This document shows, piece by piece, positions 23,273-31,709 of a stretch of 32,521 nucleotides of DNA. Source of the stretch: Bacteroidota bacterium (GTDB taxonomy: Bacteria; Bacteroidota; Bacteroidia; NS11-12g; UBA9320); assembly GCA_018700895.1 (NCBI GenBank), contig JABIUV010000059.1, positions 1-32,521 of the forward strand, given 5' to 3'. How positions within the stretch are numbered: the first letter of the stretch is position 1; each line of letters opens with the position of its first letter. Made by a program: the position numbers and the translations under genes. The notes under the pieces are model-generated. The model was not told where the DNA came from and made no database searches. It was given only the letters and a program-made list of their open reading frames with translations.

Positions 23273-23617
23273 TTAGCTATAGTGTGGGTAGAAAAATGTA
23301 GATACAAAGTATATAGTAACTACAAGGATGAAAATCACTTGGAAGATAGAACCTCCTAATAATCTGTCTCTGCTACTTGCGTTCTCTCCGTTTTTTTTCA
23401 ATCGTTTCTCTGCAAGATAAGACATAACCCCAACGACAACCAATATCACTGGAATTGTAAAAAATATAGACATCATATTCTCGCGAGCGTGTGTATTGAA
23501 AAGTGCGATAAACAATGCACCTAGCGACAATATAGCTCCAGGTAGCTTAGGTAGTTGCGTGCCTCCTATTGCTGATCCTAAAATTAATATGGCGATTACG
23601 ATTAGTATATTTCCCAT
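23273..23617 (-). CDS. short membrane protein related to DUF456
   Basis: This is 114 residues from the ATG at 23617, with three hydrophobic helices. The first (ILIVIAILILGSAIGGTQLP) runs into KLPGAILSLGALFIALF, which resembles the LPALPG segment of the adjacent DUF456 protein. The last (FQVIFILVVTIYFVSTFF) resembles that protein's final helix (KVVTVIVIGIYFAAVLV). The glycine-rich central half is missing and is replaced by a charged loop, EKRLKKNGENASSRDRLLGG. It may be a shortened duplicate of its neighbour or a separate small family. The function is unknown. Confidence 0.68.
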   Translation of the reverse strand: MGNILIVIAILILGSAIGGTQLPKLPGAILSLGALFIALFNTHARENMMSIFFTIPVILVVVGVMSYLAEKRLKKNGENASSRDRLLGGSIFQVIFILVVTIYFVSTFFYPHYS

Positions 23618-23944
23618 GTGGTGTTTCTTGCTTTGTTCTTGCCTGCAAAAATCAAACATTCGATGAATATGGCAAGAATACTGCTAAGTATTTTTTTTAA
23701 GCAAAGGGTATATCCTTATACGAATGGTGATTTTAGGGTGCAATAGATTGACAATCAGCAGATTTTGAGGTATTGTGAAAAAGTCTAAATAGTTTGTTTT
23801 ATCACCAAGTCTTGGTTATGAGCTCGTGTTGTTTCTACTTACTTTATATGCTTTTGTCGTTATGCTAATTATGTGTTGTAACTATGTAAAAATCTGCTTG
23901 CCTATTTTAGATGTACTCTGCAATGACGTACTTTCGAACCATTC
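23618..23944. other. 327-bp intergenic region between divergent genes
   Basis: Apart from the candidate -7 box at 23929-23936, I see no open frame of note, no strong hairpin, repeat or RNA gene. The sequence is AT-rich, with an 8-T run at about 23692-23699. It is the widest divergent spacer between annotated genes here and may hold binding sites I cannot recognise. Confidence 0.5.
23929..23936 (+). promoter_or_regulatory. candidate -7 box of the secreted nuclease operon
   Basis: TACTTTCG, one change from TAnnTTTG, ends 8 nt before the ATG at 23945. Confidence 0.35.
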
Positions 23945-25231
23945 ATGAGAAAAATCACCTTTCTATCTCTTTTTGTAAGTGCTATGACCTTTGGTCAAAC
24001 CATAACAGATACCTTGGTTTATATGCAATACAACTTGCTCAACTACCGTAACATTACGAGTTTTTGCACGGCATCTAACAATGGGCCGGCAGACAAGGAA
24101 GACTATATGCTAACCATTGTTGGCTATGCTCAGCCAGATATACTGGCCGTAAATGAGATAGTAGGAGATGGCGGAACCGCTGCACGACGATTGCTGGATA
24201 ATGCTCTGAATCAAGATGGACGAAATTTCTACAAACAAGCAGCGTATACCGGTAATAGTAATCTTACCAATATGCTGTACTATAACCAGAATAAGCTGGT
24301 GCTTCACGCTCAAGATCAGATAAATAGGGCTACCAATAATACCACATTAGTTAGGCTTATTGATGTATATGAACTTTACTACTTGGACCAAAGTGAATTG
24401 GATGCTGGAGATACCACGTGGTTGGTGTGTTATGTGGCTCACCTCAAAGCAAGTACTGGCTCGGCCAATGTAGCAGATCGTGCAAAAGCTACGGAGGCTG
24501 CTATGGTGTACCACGAGGCTAATTACGATGCCAATCGCAACTACATTTTTTCAGGAGACTTAAATATGTATACCAGTAATGAAGAAGGATTCATAAACCT
24601 TACGGGATATGCAAATAGAGCAGTTCGTTTCAAAGATCCTATCAATAAGCCGGGTTCTTGGAACAATAGCGGCACTTATGCATCTATTCATACACAAAGC
24701 ACGCGTACATCTGGCTCTTGCCATAGCTCTGGTGGATTAGATGATCGATTTGATATTATACTATGCGGGCAAGAATTACTAGACAATAGTCGCGGGGTAA
24801 AATATATTACAGGGTCTTATGAAGCGATGGGAAATGATGGTAATCACTTTAACAGTACGATTATTGCTACTAGCAACACATCTGTACCTGCTGATGTGCT
24901 TACTGCCCTTTACAATATGAGTGACCATTTACCTGTGGTGATGAAAATGGGCGTGGTACGTACCATGGCAAGTGTAACCGAGCGATTGGCTGACAACTAT
25001 ATGGTGATGACCAACCCGGTAGAGAATCAACTTCAGTGGAAAATGCAGATTCCTATGGCAGGCACACTTAGCATTGCTGATGCTCACGGTCGAGAGGTGT
25101 TTGTATATCAAACTGAGGCTTCTAACACTTGGAAAACCGCTGATGTAAGCCATTGGAATAGTGGCGTGTATTATGTGAGCTTTATTACTGATAGCGGCCA
25201 GGTTATTCGTAGAAAAATCATCAAAACCTAA
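23945..25231 (+). CDS. secreted endonuclease/exonuclease/phosphatase with type IX sorting domain
   Basis: This 428-residue protein has a signal peptide to FGQ (about residue 18) and an EEP-fold domain to about residue 335. Catalytic positions are visible: N30 in MQYNLLNYRN, E71 in LAVNEI, H166 in VAHLKAS, D205 and N207 in FSGDLNMY, and D327-H328 in MSDHLPVV. The last ~75 residues form a type A sorting domain of the type IX secretion system (NPVENQLQW, LSIADAHGREVF, NSGVYYVSF, RKIIKT). It should therefore be exported through the outer membrane and attached to the surface or released, where it could cleave DNA or phosphoesters. It is followed directly by a lipoprotein gene that starts on the next base. 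Confidence 0.9.
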   Translation: MRKITFLSLFVSAMTFGQTITDTLVYMQYNLLNYRNITSFCTASNNGPADKEDYMLTIVGYAQPDILAVNEIVGDGGTAARRLLDNALNQDGRNFYKQAAYTGNSNLTNMLYYNQNKLVLHAQDQINRATNNTTLVRLIDVYELYYLDQSELDAGDTTWLVCYVAHLKASTGSANVADRAKATEAAMVYHEANYDANRNYIFSGDLNMYTSNEEGFINLTGYANRAVRFKDPINKPGSWNNSGTYASIHTQSTRTSGSCHSSGGLDDRFDIILCGQELLDNSRGVKYITGSYEAMGNDGNHFNSTIIATSNTSVPADVLTALYNMSDHLPVVMKMGVVRTMASVTERLADNYMVMTNPVENQLQWKMQIPMAGTLSIADAHGREVFVYQTEASNTWKTADVSHWNSGVYYVSFITDSGQVIRRKIIKT

Positions 25232-25726
25232 GTGAAGCAGTTAAGCTTATTTGGGATAATCGTTGTTCTAGGTTTTGTCGTTGCCTCGTGTGATGATGAG
25301 CCATTATGTGATTTTAATTTTCCCGAGGGTCCTTTTATGTCGGTAAAGTCAGACTACACGGAACGCCTAATCATACATTATGCTAATCTAGACGGAGAGG
25401 GTGACAGTATATTACTCATGCCAGACGAGGTGAAGGATGTCCCGATAGATGCTAATAGTAGCCAAATGACATTCGTCATATTGAATAAGGAACAAGTAGG
25501 CGATACTATCACTTTTGATTATACTACAAGTAGTGTGGAGTGTAATGATCGATACTTTTTGTCGCTGGACTTTCCACGCATTAGCCGAGATACGACGAAT
25601 CAGAACTTTAGCTACTTCCCAATGTATTATGAACGTGAAGACCTTGATAGAGATGGCTTACCTCAGGATATAAGCAAAGAGGAAAATTGGCCTATATATT
25701 TTCACCAAGGCATACTCGTCAGATAA
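25232..25726 (+). CDS. lipoprotein, DUF6452-like, function unknown
   Basis: This is 164 residues from a GTG immediately after the nuclease TAA, implying coupled translation. The signal is LFGIIVVLGFVVASC, with lipidated Cys20. A second Cys follows (DEPLC), and a third (SSVECNDRY) could pair with it. The rest is beta-rich (ERLIIHYANLDGEGDSILLM, MTFVILNKEQVGDTITFDY). Layout and length resemble the DUF6452 lipoproteins of Bacteroidota, which usually precede an outer-membrane protein gene, as this one does. I am not certain of the family. The stop overlaps the next ATG by one base (TAATG). Confidence 0.75.
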   Translation: MKQLSLFGIIVVLGFVVASCDDEPLCDFNFPEGPFMSVKSDYTERLIIHYANLDGEGDSILLMPDEVKDVPIDANSSQMTFVILNKEQVGDTITFDYTTSSVECNDRYFLSLDFPRISRDTTNQNFSYFPMYYEREDLDRDGLPQDISKEENWPIYFHQGILVR

Positions 25727-26373
25727 TGAGAGGACTAGCGGTTATAACAATATTATATGCTGTGCTACATTGCAGTGCTCAGGATGTTGAGCCTGTTCGT
25801 AAATTTAAGTATGAACTAGGCATGCAGAACTTAATAGGAGGAGCAGATGGAGCTTCTTTTTCCGGCTATGCGAGGGTGAGATATGATTTTCTGCAACTTG
25901 GAATACTCTCAGGCACCAAATCTCTTTTCGTAGAAAATAAACACGGTTTTGATGAAGTGTATTCTCAAGGATATTGGGTAGAGCCATCGTTTAGCTTAAT
26001 CTTACCTACTTTGTCTGGTCGCAAGAAACAGATTAGCGTAAACCAAAACAGCTATGTGAAATTGAGTGCAAGTGTAGGCTTTGCACGAAGTAATAATGAG
26101 TTTAGGAACGTATTTACATCCTTAGGCCCATATCAAGATTATGTGAATTCCTTTGCTTTTACAAATAGAACATCACGATATGCCCGCTTTTCGGTAGGGC
26201 TTCATCAGGAGTTTTGGAAACGTATTAGCGTTGGATATGGCTTGTCCATACTCAGGACTTGGGATGCCGATGATATTGTTCCGTCATCACCTGCTATGCC
26301 TTTTGTAATTACTCCGTTGAATGGCACTTCGAATGTTGGGTTGCATATAGACTTAGGTATCGTGCTCAACTAG
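25726..26373 (+). CDS. outer-membrane beta-barrel protein, partner of the lipoprotein
   Basis: This 215-residue protein starts at the ATG at 25726, which shares a base with the preceding stop. The signal peptide is LAVITILYAVLHCSAQ. The strands are typical of a barrel: KYELGMQNLIGGADGASFSG, YARVRYDFLQLGIL, VKLSASVGFARSNNE, ARFSVGLHQEFWKRISVGYG, NVGLHIDLGIVLN. Lipoprotein and barrel are probably one envelope module. A DUF6048-type assignment is possible from context but I cannot see decisive motifs. The 3' end overlaps the end of a minus-strand small gene by 8 bp. Confidence 0.75.
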   Translation: MRGLAVITILYAVLHCSAQDVEPVRKFKYELGMQNLIGGADGASFSGYARVRYDFLQLGILSGTKSLFVENKHGFDEVYSQGYWVEPSFSLILPTLSGRKKQISVNQNSYVKLSASVGFARSNNEFRNVFTSLGPYQDYVNSFAFTNRTSRYARFSVGLHQEFWKRISVGYGLSILRTWDADDIVPSSPAMPFVITPLNGTSNVGLHIDLGIVLN

Positions 26374-26458
26374 CTTGTTTTTTCTTGTAGCACCTATAAA
26401 GTACAATGGCTACGGTGAATAGGAGCACCACTATAAGGGGTATAGCACCTATCAACAT
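26366..26458 (-). CDS. 30-residue single-pass membrane peptide
   Basis: An ATG at 26458 opens a 30-codon frame: LIGAIPLIVVLLFTVAIVL as a membrane helix, then YRCYKKKQAS, a positively charged cytoplasmic tail. It is preceded by GGGAGG at 5-nt spacing, an unusually good Shine-Dalgarno sequence for this phylum and this window. An in-frame ATG at 26517 could give 50 residues, but the Shine-Dalgarno supports the shorter form. It follows the GDPD gene by 90 bp on the same strand and overlaps the end of the convergent barrel gene. The function is unknown; such peptides often regulate a membrane complex. Confidence 0.45.
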   Translation of the reverse strand: MLIGAIPLIVVLLFTVAIVLYRCYKKKQAS

Positions 26459-26548
26459 TATGACCTCCCTAAATATTTGGGAATATGTCCTATTGTCACA
26501 AGTGATTAAATTGATCATTGTTGATGCAATTAAAACTTTGTTGTTACC

Positions 26549-27373
26549 TTACTCTATTAGCGTTGTATCGCTAATATCTACAATACAATTCTGGATTCCC
26601 CATTCGTTTGCAGTTGCTACGTTATTGTTGTTTACTCCGTATGTTATTTTCCGATGCATAAGGTCATGTGCACGGAGATAGACCACGTGTTCTTCATCTA
26701 TATCTTGAATAAAACTCGCCAAGTAATCGGGTTTATATCTCTTTGGAATAAAAGCATACTGCCATTCGTGTCCACTTTTAAAACCTTCTAAACACGTGAT
26801 GATGCCTGGATGATGATGCCTTAAATGTGCAATGGTCGTAATATGACTACTCGCTACTATGGTACGTTTTTCGGCTTTATGTTCCCGTATGATAGCGGCT
26901 ATCTGATTAGCTACTTTACTCCCGTGCACTTTCATGTCTAGATAAAAGGCAGTTTTAGGATAAAGGGTGAAAAGGGAGTCTATCAGCAGAAGGTGTTGGC
27001 CGGTTGGTTTGCCTTGCTTATATATGGTTGTGTACTTTAGTTCGTCCCAGTTTTGCTCCGATACTCGCTTGCTGGTAAGGAGCAATTCCTCTTCATTATG
27101 ATCGTGAAAAGCCATGAGTCGTCCATCAGCAGTTTGCGATACGTCTATCTCCAATGCGTTAAGTCCTGCTCTCAGGGCGGCATCATACGCCGCTTGAGTG
27201 TTTTCAGGGTAGTATATTGTTATACCTCTATGAGAGAATGTATACTTAGACTCAGGTAGTAGGTTGTAATTCGATCTTTCTCCCCATCCTTCTCCTACCG
27301 TATAAATAACAATAATGGCCGAAACCAGTAAAATGAGAACACATTTTATGATAAAACGGAAGGCTCGTTTCAT
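26549..27373 (-). CDS. glycerophosphodiester phosphodiesterase family protein
   Basis: This 274-residue protein has an N-terminal membrane anchor (residues 7-26, FIIKCVLILLVSAIIVIYTV), so the catalytic TIM barrel lies in the periplasm. Active-site residues of the GDPD family are in place: H48-R49 (SHRG), E57 (PENT), E75 and D77 (LEIDVS), H90 (FHDH), and a later metal ligand in YLDMKVHG. It hydrolyses glycerophosphodiesters to glycerol-3-phosphate and an alcohol. Its ATG overlaps the stop of the LTA-synthase-like gene (ATGA), so the two are translated together, suggesting a shared substrate such as glycerophosphoryl-decorated glycans or phospholipid head groups. Confidence 0.93.
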   Translation of the reverse strand: MKRAFRFIIKCVLILLVSAIIVIYTVGEGWGERSNYNLLPESKYTFSHRGITIYYPENTQAAYDAALRAGLNALEIDVSQTADGRLMAFHDHNEEELLLTSKRVSEQNWDELKYTTIYKQGKPTGQHLLLIDSLFTLYPKTAFYLDMKVHGSKVANQIAAIIREHKAEKRTIVASSHITTIAHLRHHHPGIITCLEGFKSGHEWQYAFIPKRYKPDYLASFIQDIDEEHVVYLRAHDLMHRKITYGVNNNNVATANEWGIQNCIVDISDTTLIE

Positions 27374-29292
27374 TGCAGATTATGGTCTAAAATATATTGA
27401 AAAGTCTGCATTTGAGATTTGGCATAGGTATCCATGTCCTCGTGTTTTGCGGTGTCTATCTTGGAGTAATCATCCAGTGATAAGGTGCGGTATTTGTATA
27501 GTTTTTGCCACTCTACTTCGCTGCTTATCATATAGTCTACACTATCCTTTACCCCATATTTATACTCACCATAAAAATAAGCATAACGTCTATTTTCCCT
27601 AAATAAATCAACTCCCAAGGTAGTATTGGTATACGGAGCACGCAGTAAACCCATTATAGAAGGGAATATGTCTATCTGACTTGCCATCTTGGATGAAACA
27701 AATGGCGAATCAATAAGAGTAGGGCAGAAGAAAAGCAATGGAACATGAGTAGTAGACAAGGGTAAGGTGTAAGTTCCTGATTTTCGAATACCATGGTCGG
27801 CTACAAATACGAATAAGGTGCTATCGTACCACGCTTGTTTTTGAGCTTTGGTTATGAATTCTTGCATGGAGTAGTCGGCATACTCTATTATTTGGTCGCT
27901 TATATCATTACTTCTAGGTGAGAAGTAATTGGGAACGTGGTATGGCATATGATTACTGCCCGTCATATAGGTTGCCAAAAATGGTTTTTGTTTCTCTGCA
28001 AGTTCATTGAGCACAGGGATGGAGTATTTGAACATATAATCATCTGGTACACCTACGATAGTTTGCTCTACTTCTGGTGGGTAATCTTCTGAGGAGATTA
28101 TATCATCAAAGGAATTGCCCCGCAGAAAACCTTCCATATTATCAAACTGAGCATCGTGCGTGACCAAGAAAACGGAAGAATAGTCGTAGGGTGCTAGGGC
28201 GTCTCGTATACCGCGATATTTTCTTATGGGAATCTCTTTGAGTGGGTGTTGCTCTCTAAGTGTTGGCATACTGTATAGGGTGCTGAATATTCCGTTATAT
28301 GTATGTATACCTGCAGAGTGTGCATTGCTAAAGTATGCTCCTTGTGTTATGAGTGAGTCTAAAAATGGTGTAAGTGTTGGCTTGCCGTTTTGTGGTCCTG
28401 CGTGGTATGAGCTAAGACTCTCCATCAACACTATCATGACATTGTAATTATGCCTTGGTGTTGCATAAGTACGCTTACGTGCTAGGGGCGACGTGCTGTC
28501 TACACTGGTTATTCCTAATTCCTTTCGGGTGATTTCCAAAGCAAGTTCTGGGTTCATGAGGTCAATTTTTTGATTGCCATCTTTGGTGCTTTGTTCATAG
28601 CTTTTTACTAAGGTAAAGTTAGGGTTGAGGCCTAGTTGATTGAGGAAAGCATTGTTGCAGAAGTATGAACTGCCTGATTTTAAGGTACTCTTTGCTGCTA
28701 GTCTGCCACGTGCTCCCACCGCAAGTAAGGCGATGGCAATAAGCGTGAATCCTACTTTGGCTAAAAAATGCTGACGGCCAACGGATGTGTTTTCCGCTTT
28801 AAATATGCTGCGAAGTAAACGAATGAAAAGAGCGATTATTCCGATTAGGATGATAATCAATACCCAGTTAGCAGGGTGATTGATGATCATTTTAAAAATA
28901 AATTCGGGGCTATCCATCCACTTAAAAGCCGCCATCGAAAATCGCGAAAAGAACTGGCCAAAGTAGGGAATGTCTAATGCCGAAACGACGAACGTTATAC
29001 TCATTGTTATACCAAGCCACAAAAACGAAAATCGCCTAGCAAATGTGGTAAGTGGAGCGTATAAATAACCTACCGTGCTCACGATGAGAGGTAGAGCCAA
29101 GAGCATACATATTACTACCATGTCAAATTGAAGTCCAATGGCAAATGCAGTTAGTACTTCAGCTGTTGCTAAGGGGATATCACTGTTTGGGGCTTCTATA
29201 GCAAATAAAATAAAGCGAAAAACGGAAAAGATGACCATCCCGAGCAGGAAGGAATAGAGTAACTTTCGCAAATGTGATGGAATCCGATTCAT
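27370..29292 (-). CDS. LTA synthase family sulfatase-fold phosphotransferase
   Basis: This 640-residue protein has five N-terminal membrane helices (about 12-31, 48-72, 88-106, 142-160, 178-195) and a periplasmic alkaline-phosphatase-superfamily domain. Visible catalytic features are E291 in NVMIVLMESLSS, the nucleophile T331 in AGIHTYNGIFST, and the DHG metal site in LFVFVADHGIR with a later HVPLLFF histidine. Relatives transfer glycerol-phosphate (LtaS, OpgB) or phosphoethanolamine. Gram-negative Bacteroidota have no lipoteichoic acid, so the acceptor is probably an envelope glycan or lipid. It is coupled to the GDPD gene (ATGA) and lies 17 bp after the GNAT gene. The exact substrate is unknown. 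Confidence 0.92.
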   Translation of the reverse strand: MNRIPSHLRKLLYSFLLGMVIFSVFRFILFAIEAPNSDIPLATAEVLTAFAIGLQFDMVVICMLLALPLIVSTVGYLYAPLTTFARRFSFLWLGITMSITFVVSALDIPYFGQFFSRFSMAAFKWMDSPEFIFKMIINHPANWVLIIILIGIIALFIRLLRSIFKAENTSVGRQHFLAKVGFTLIAIALLAVGARGRLAAKSTLKSGSSYFCNNAFLNQLGLNPNFTLVKSYEQSTKDGNQKIDLMNPELALEITRKELGITSVDSTSPLARKRTYATPRHNYNVMIVLMESLSSYHAGPQNGKPTLTPFLDSLITQGAYFSNAHSAGIHTYNGIFSTLYSMPTLREQHPLKEIPIRKYRGIRDALAPYDYSSVFLVTHDAQFDNMEGFLRGNSFDDIISSEDYPPEVEQTIVGVPDDYMFKYSIPVLNELAEKQKPFLATYMTGSNHMPYHVPNYFSPRSNDISDQIIEYADYSMQEFITKAQKQAWYDSTLFVFVADHGIRKSGTYTLPLSTTHVPLLFFCPTLIDSPFVSSKMASQIDIFPSIMGLLRAPYTNTTLGVDLFRENRRYAYFYGEYKYGVKDSVDYMISSEVEWQKLYKYRTLSLDDYSKIDTAKHEDMDTYAKSQMQTFQYILDHNLQ

Positions 29293-29309
29293 TCTCTGAG
29301 CAAATATAT

Positions 29310-29843
29310 CTAGATTGACCGAAGGGGTTTAGAATTATACGATTCGCGTATTAATTTGTAGTAGGCCGCATTTGCTACACCGTCACATGTGTCGTGTTTC
29401 CAAAAAGTCATTCCGAGTTTACGGAGTATATTTATGAAGGCCTTATTTTGCTTCGAAGCTCTGCCTATAATTTCATCTAATCCTACGTGCTCGAAGCCAT
29501 ATTTTAGTGATGCTTGAGCTGCCTCGGTGGCATATCCATGGCCCCATTCTTTTTCAAACAATCGAAAACCTAAATCAACGAATCCTTCCTCGTGTAGCTT
29601 GAGTCCGCACCAGCCCAAAAAGGTATTGGTCTGCGTATCTATCACCGCCCATCTGCCAAATCCGTGTATGGAATAATGCGTGTAGTTAGCCAAAAATGTT
29701 GCGGCTTGTCGTATTGAGGCAAAAGGGCTGTCTCCCGTATATCGCAATACGTTTGGATTGGTATTAAGCTCAAAAAAATCCTCGGCATCCTGTACGGTTA
29801 GCTCGCGGAGTATGAGCCTTGGTGTAGTGGTAATGATGGTCAC
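29310..29843 (-). CDS. GNAT family N-acetyltransferase (RimJ/RimL-like)
   Basis: This 177-residue protein shows TPRLILRELTVQDAEDFFEL at the N-terminus, a central strand (FLGWCGLKL...FVDLGFRLFE), and the acetyl-CoA pyrophosphate loop EKEWGHGYATEAAQASLKYG, followed by RASKQNKAFINILRKLGM. This is the RimJ/RimL-type GNAT fold that acetylates protein N-termini, antibiotics or small amines. The substrate cannot be predicted. It sits 15 bp after the GH2 gene and 17 bp before the LTA-synthase-like gene, so it is inside one transcript, but its role there is unclear. Confidence 0.93.
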   Translation of the reverse strand: MTIITTTPRLILRELTVQDAEDFFELNTNPNVLRYTGDSPFASIRQAATFLANYTHYSIHGFGRWAVIDTQTNTFLGWCGLKLHEEGFVDLGFRLFEKEWGHGYATEAAQASLKYGFEHVGLDEIIGRASKQNKAFINILRKLGMTFWKHDTCDGVANAAYYKLIRESYNSKPLRSI

Positions 29844-29858
29844 CTCTGGGCTCAGGAA

Positions 29859-30572
29859 TTATTTGTTCTGGTAATACTCGCGTAACACGTAAAACGCCTT
29901 CTTTTTTTCGCCTTTTTCGGAAATGAGTCCTTTGCGGTTGTACTCATCTTGTATGACGGGGAGTACCCTGCGTGGAGACCGAAAATCGACGAGTATCCAA
30001 GGAGATATGCCTCGTAGTTGTTCTATTTGGTCGAGCATTTTGAGGGTTTCTTGGTAGAGGTACTCTTGGTATTCTTCGGTCCATCGGTCGTCTCGTTCGC
30101 CATGTAGGCCATATTTTGCTCCTGCACCAAATTCAGATATCATCACAGGTTTGTCGTAATTTATTCCCCATGTGATGGTTTTACATTTTTCTATACCACC
30201 ATCATACCAACCGATGTATTGGTTGAAACTTAGGATATCTACAGCCTCAGCAAAAGGGTCACTAATCGTGCGTACTAGCGGATTGTCGTTGTAGTTACTT
30301 TGCTCTTGGGCGGCACTTATGAGTCGTGTTGGGTCCGTTGCTTTGGTATACTTTGCCAGTTTAGCCAAAAATGCATTTCGCTCAGGGCTGGTAGGTGTCT
30401 CGTTGGCCATAGACCATATAATCACACTAGCTCTGTTCTTATCTCTACTAATCACCTCTGCAAGTTGGTTCTTTGCGTTTTGAAAAGTTTCAGGATTATC
30501 CCAAGCTATGGTCCAGTATACGGGGTTTTCTTCCCATACAAGTATGCCCATTTGATCGGCTAGTCGCACCAT
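29859..30572 (-). pseudogene. GH2 glycosidase, catalytic C-terminal part after an in-frame amber codon
   Basis: This 237-residue segment is in the same frame as the upstream GH2 fragment and separated from it only by TAG and AAT codons. It contains the rest of the TIM barrel: MVRLADQMGILVWEENPVYW, the acid/base E58 in WSMANETP, and the nucleophile E147 in MISEFGAGAKYG, then a C-terminal DFRSPRR motif. Both catalytic glutamates therefore lie behind the stop. The first ATG directly after the stop could allow re-initiation, but the product would lack a signal peptide and half the barrel, so it should be inactive alone. GH2 members of this type are beta-glucuronidases or beta-galactosidases. Confidence 0.85.
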
Positions 30573-30575
30573 ATT

Positions 30576-31709
30576 CTAATTGTGTGGGTAGTGTGCTAGT
30601 CTCACGTAATTGCAACCTAGCTCTTTAGCCCATTCAAGCAATTTTTTGGCATCCTCGGCGGAGTGACCACGGCCATCGTGTATAGGGCTTTCTTCGTGTA
30701 TGGATATTCCTTTTAGAAAAATAGATTCGCCATTGATTAAAATATCTGCCCCGCTTGTCTGTATGGTTCTAAATCCTATTTGATCGGTTACTTTGGAGTT
30801 TCCTGTACTCAGATGCACGGTGTGTAAGTAGGGGTCTGTAGTAGACCAATAGCGTATTTTTTTAGCATTTAGCTTAAATGAAAGTCGTCCATGTGTATCG
30901 CTTATGAATGTTTTGGTGACTCCTAACTCCGGAATATTAACGTCTATCTTGGCGTTTGATCGGTTGCTTCCGTCCAATGTAATCTGACCTCGGATGGTGG
31001 TGGGGTCATTAGGATCAAGCTGAATAAAGTAATCAGTGATAAAGGTCTCTGCTGTCTCGACGAGTGTGACATCACGAGTAATGCCGCCGTAGTTCCACCA
31101 GTCGGTATTTAGTGTGGGTACCGCCTCTTTCTTTCTTTTATTATCTACTTTTACCACTAGGAAATTGTCCTCGTCTTTTAACAAATGGGTAATTTCAAAA
31201 TTAAAAGGAGTGAATCCGCCGAGGTGTTTGCCTAGCTTTTTGCCATTGAGATAAACGTCCGTGTCATAGTTACTCGCCCCGAAGTGTACGAATACACGAT
31301 TGGTATGCTTGGATTTGGAGTAATCAAATGATTTCTTGTACCACACAGTTCCCTCGTAGTAATACAGCTTTTCTTTTTGGGTATTCCAATCGCCAGGTAC
31401 CAGCAGGCTATCCATCTTATCAAAATCATATTCTACCAAATCTGCCTTTCCTTCTCGTTTGGCGTTGGTGAAAAAAGCTCCCTTTGCAGGATGCGTTTGA
31501 TTTTCGAATGGCTCGTATCGGTAGTTGTAAAAACCATTTTCATAAGGATCTACGATGTAGTTCCAATACCCGTTGAGGGTGGTGGTCTCCCTATTGTGAA
31601 TGTTTTGTATTAGTGATTGTTGAGCAAAAAGGTGGGTAAAGAATCCCAAAAATACGAGAAACGTAATCCACGTTCTGTAATGAGGTAGCGTACTGACAAA
31701 ATGCTGCAT
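30576..31709 (-). pseudogene. GH2 glycosidase, N-terminal part ending at an amber codon
   Basis: This 377-residue segment has a signal peptide (ITFLVFLGFFTHLFAQ), a sugar-binding jelly roll (LNGYWNYIVDPYENG, YYYEGTVWYKKSFDY, VHFGASNYDTDVYLNGKKLG), an immunoglobulin-like domain, and the start of the TIM barrel (FLKGISIHEESP, YVRLAHYPHN). The TAG at 30576-30578 replaces what relatives have as Glu in PHNE, so one G-to-T change would explain it. TAG is an ordinary stop codon for other genes here (lhgO, GNAT, the barrel gene at 25726), which argues against a changed code. Without the stop the enzyme would be 616 residues, normal for a secreted Bacteroidota GH2. Confidence 0.85.

Noticed and set aside
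26406-26681. 91-codon plus-strand frame between the barrel gene and the GDPD gene
   Set aside because: Half of it is antisense to the catalytic part of GDPD, and its hydrophobic residues mirror the minus-strand small gene; it has no supporting signals.
30576-30578. Reassignment of TAG to an amino acid
   Set aside because: lhgO, the GNAT gene, the small lipoprotein and the barrel gene at 25726 all end properly at TAG, so TAG is a normal stop in this genome.
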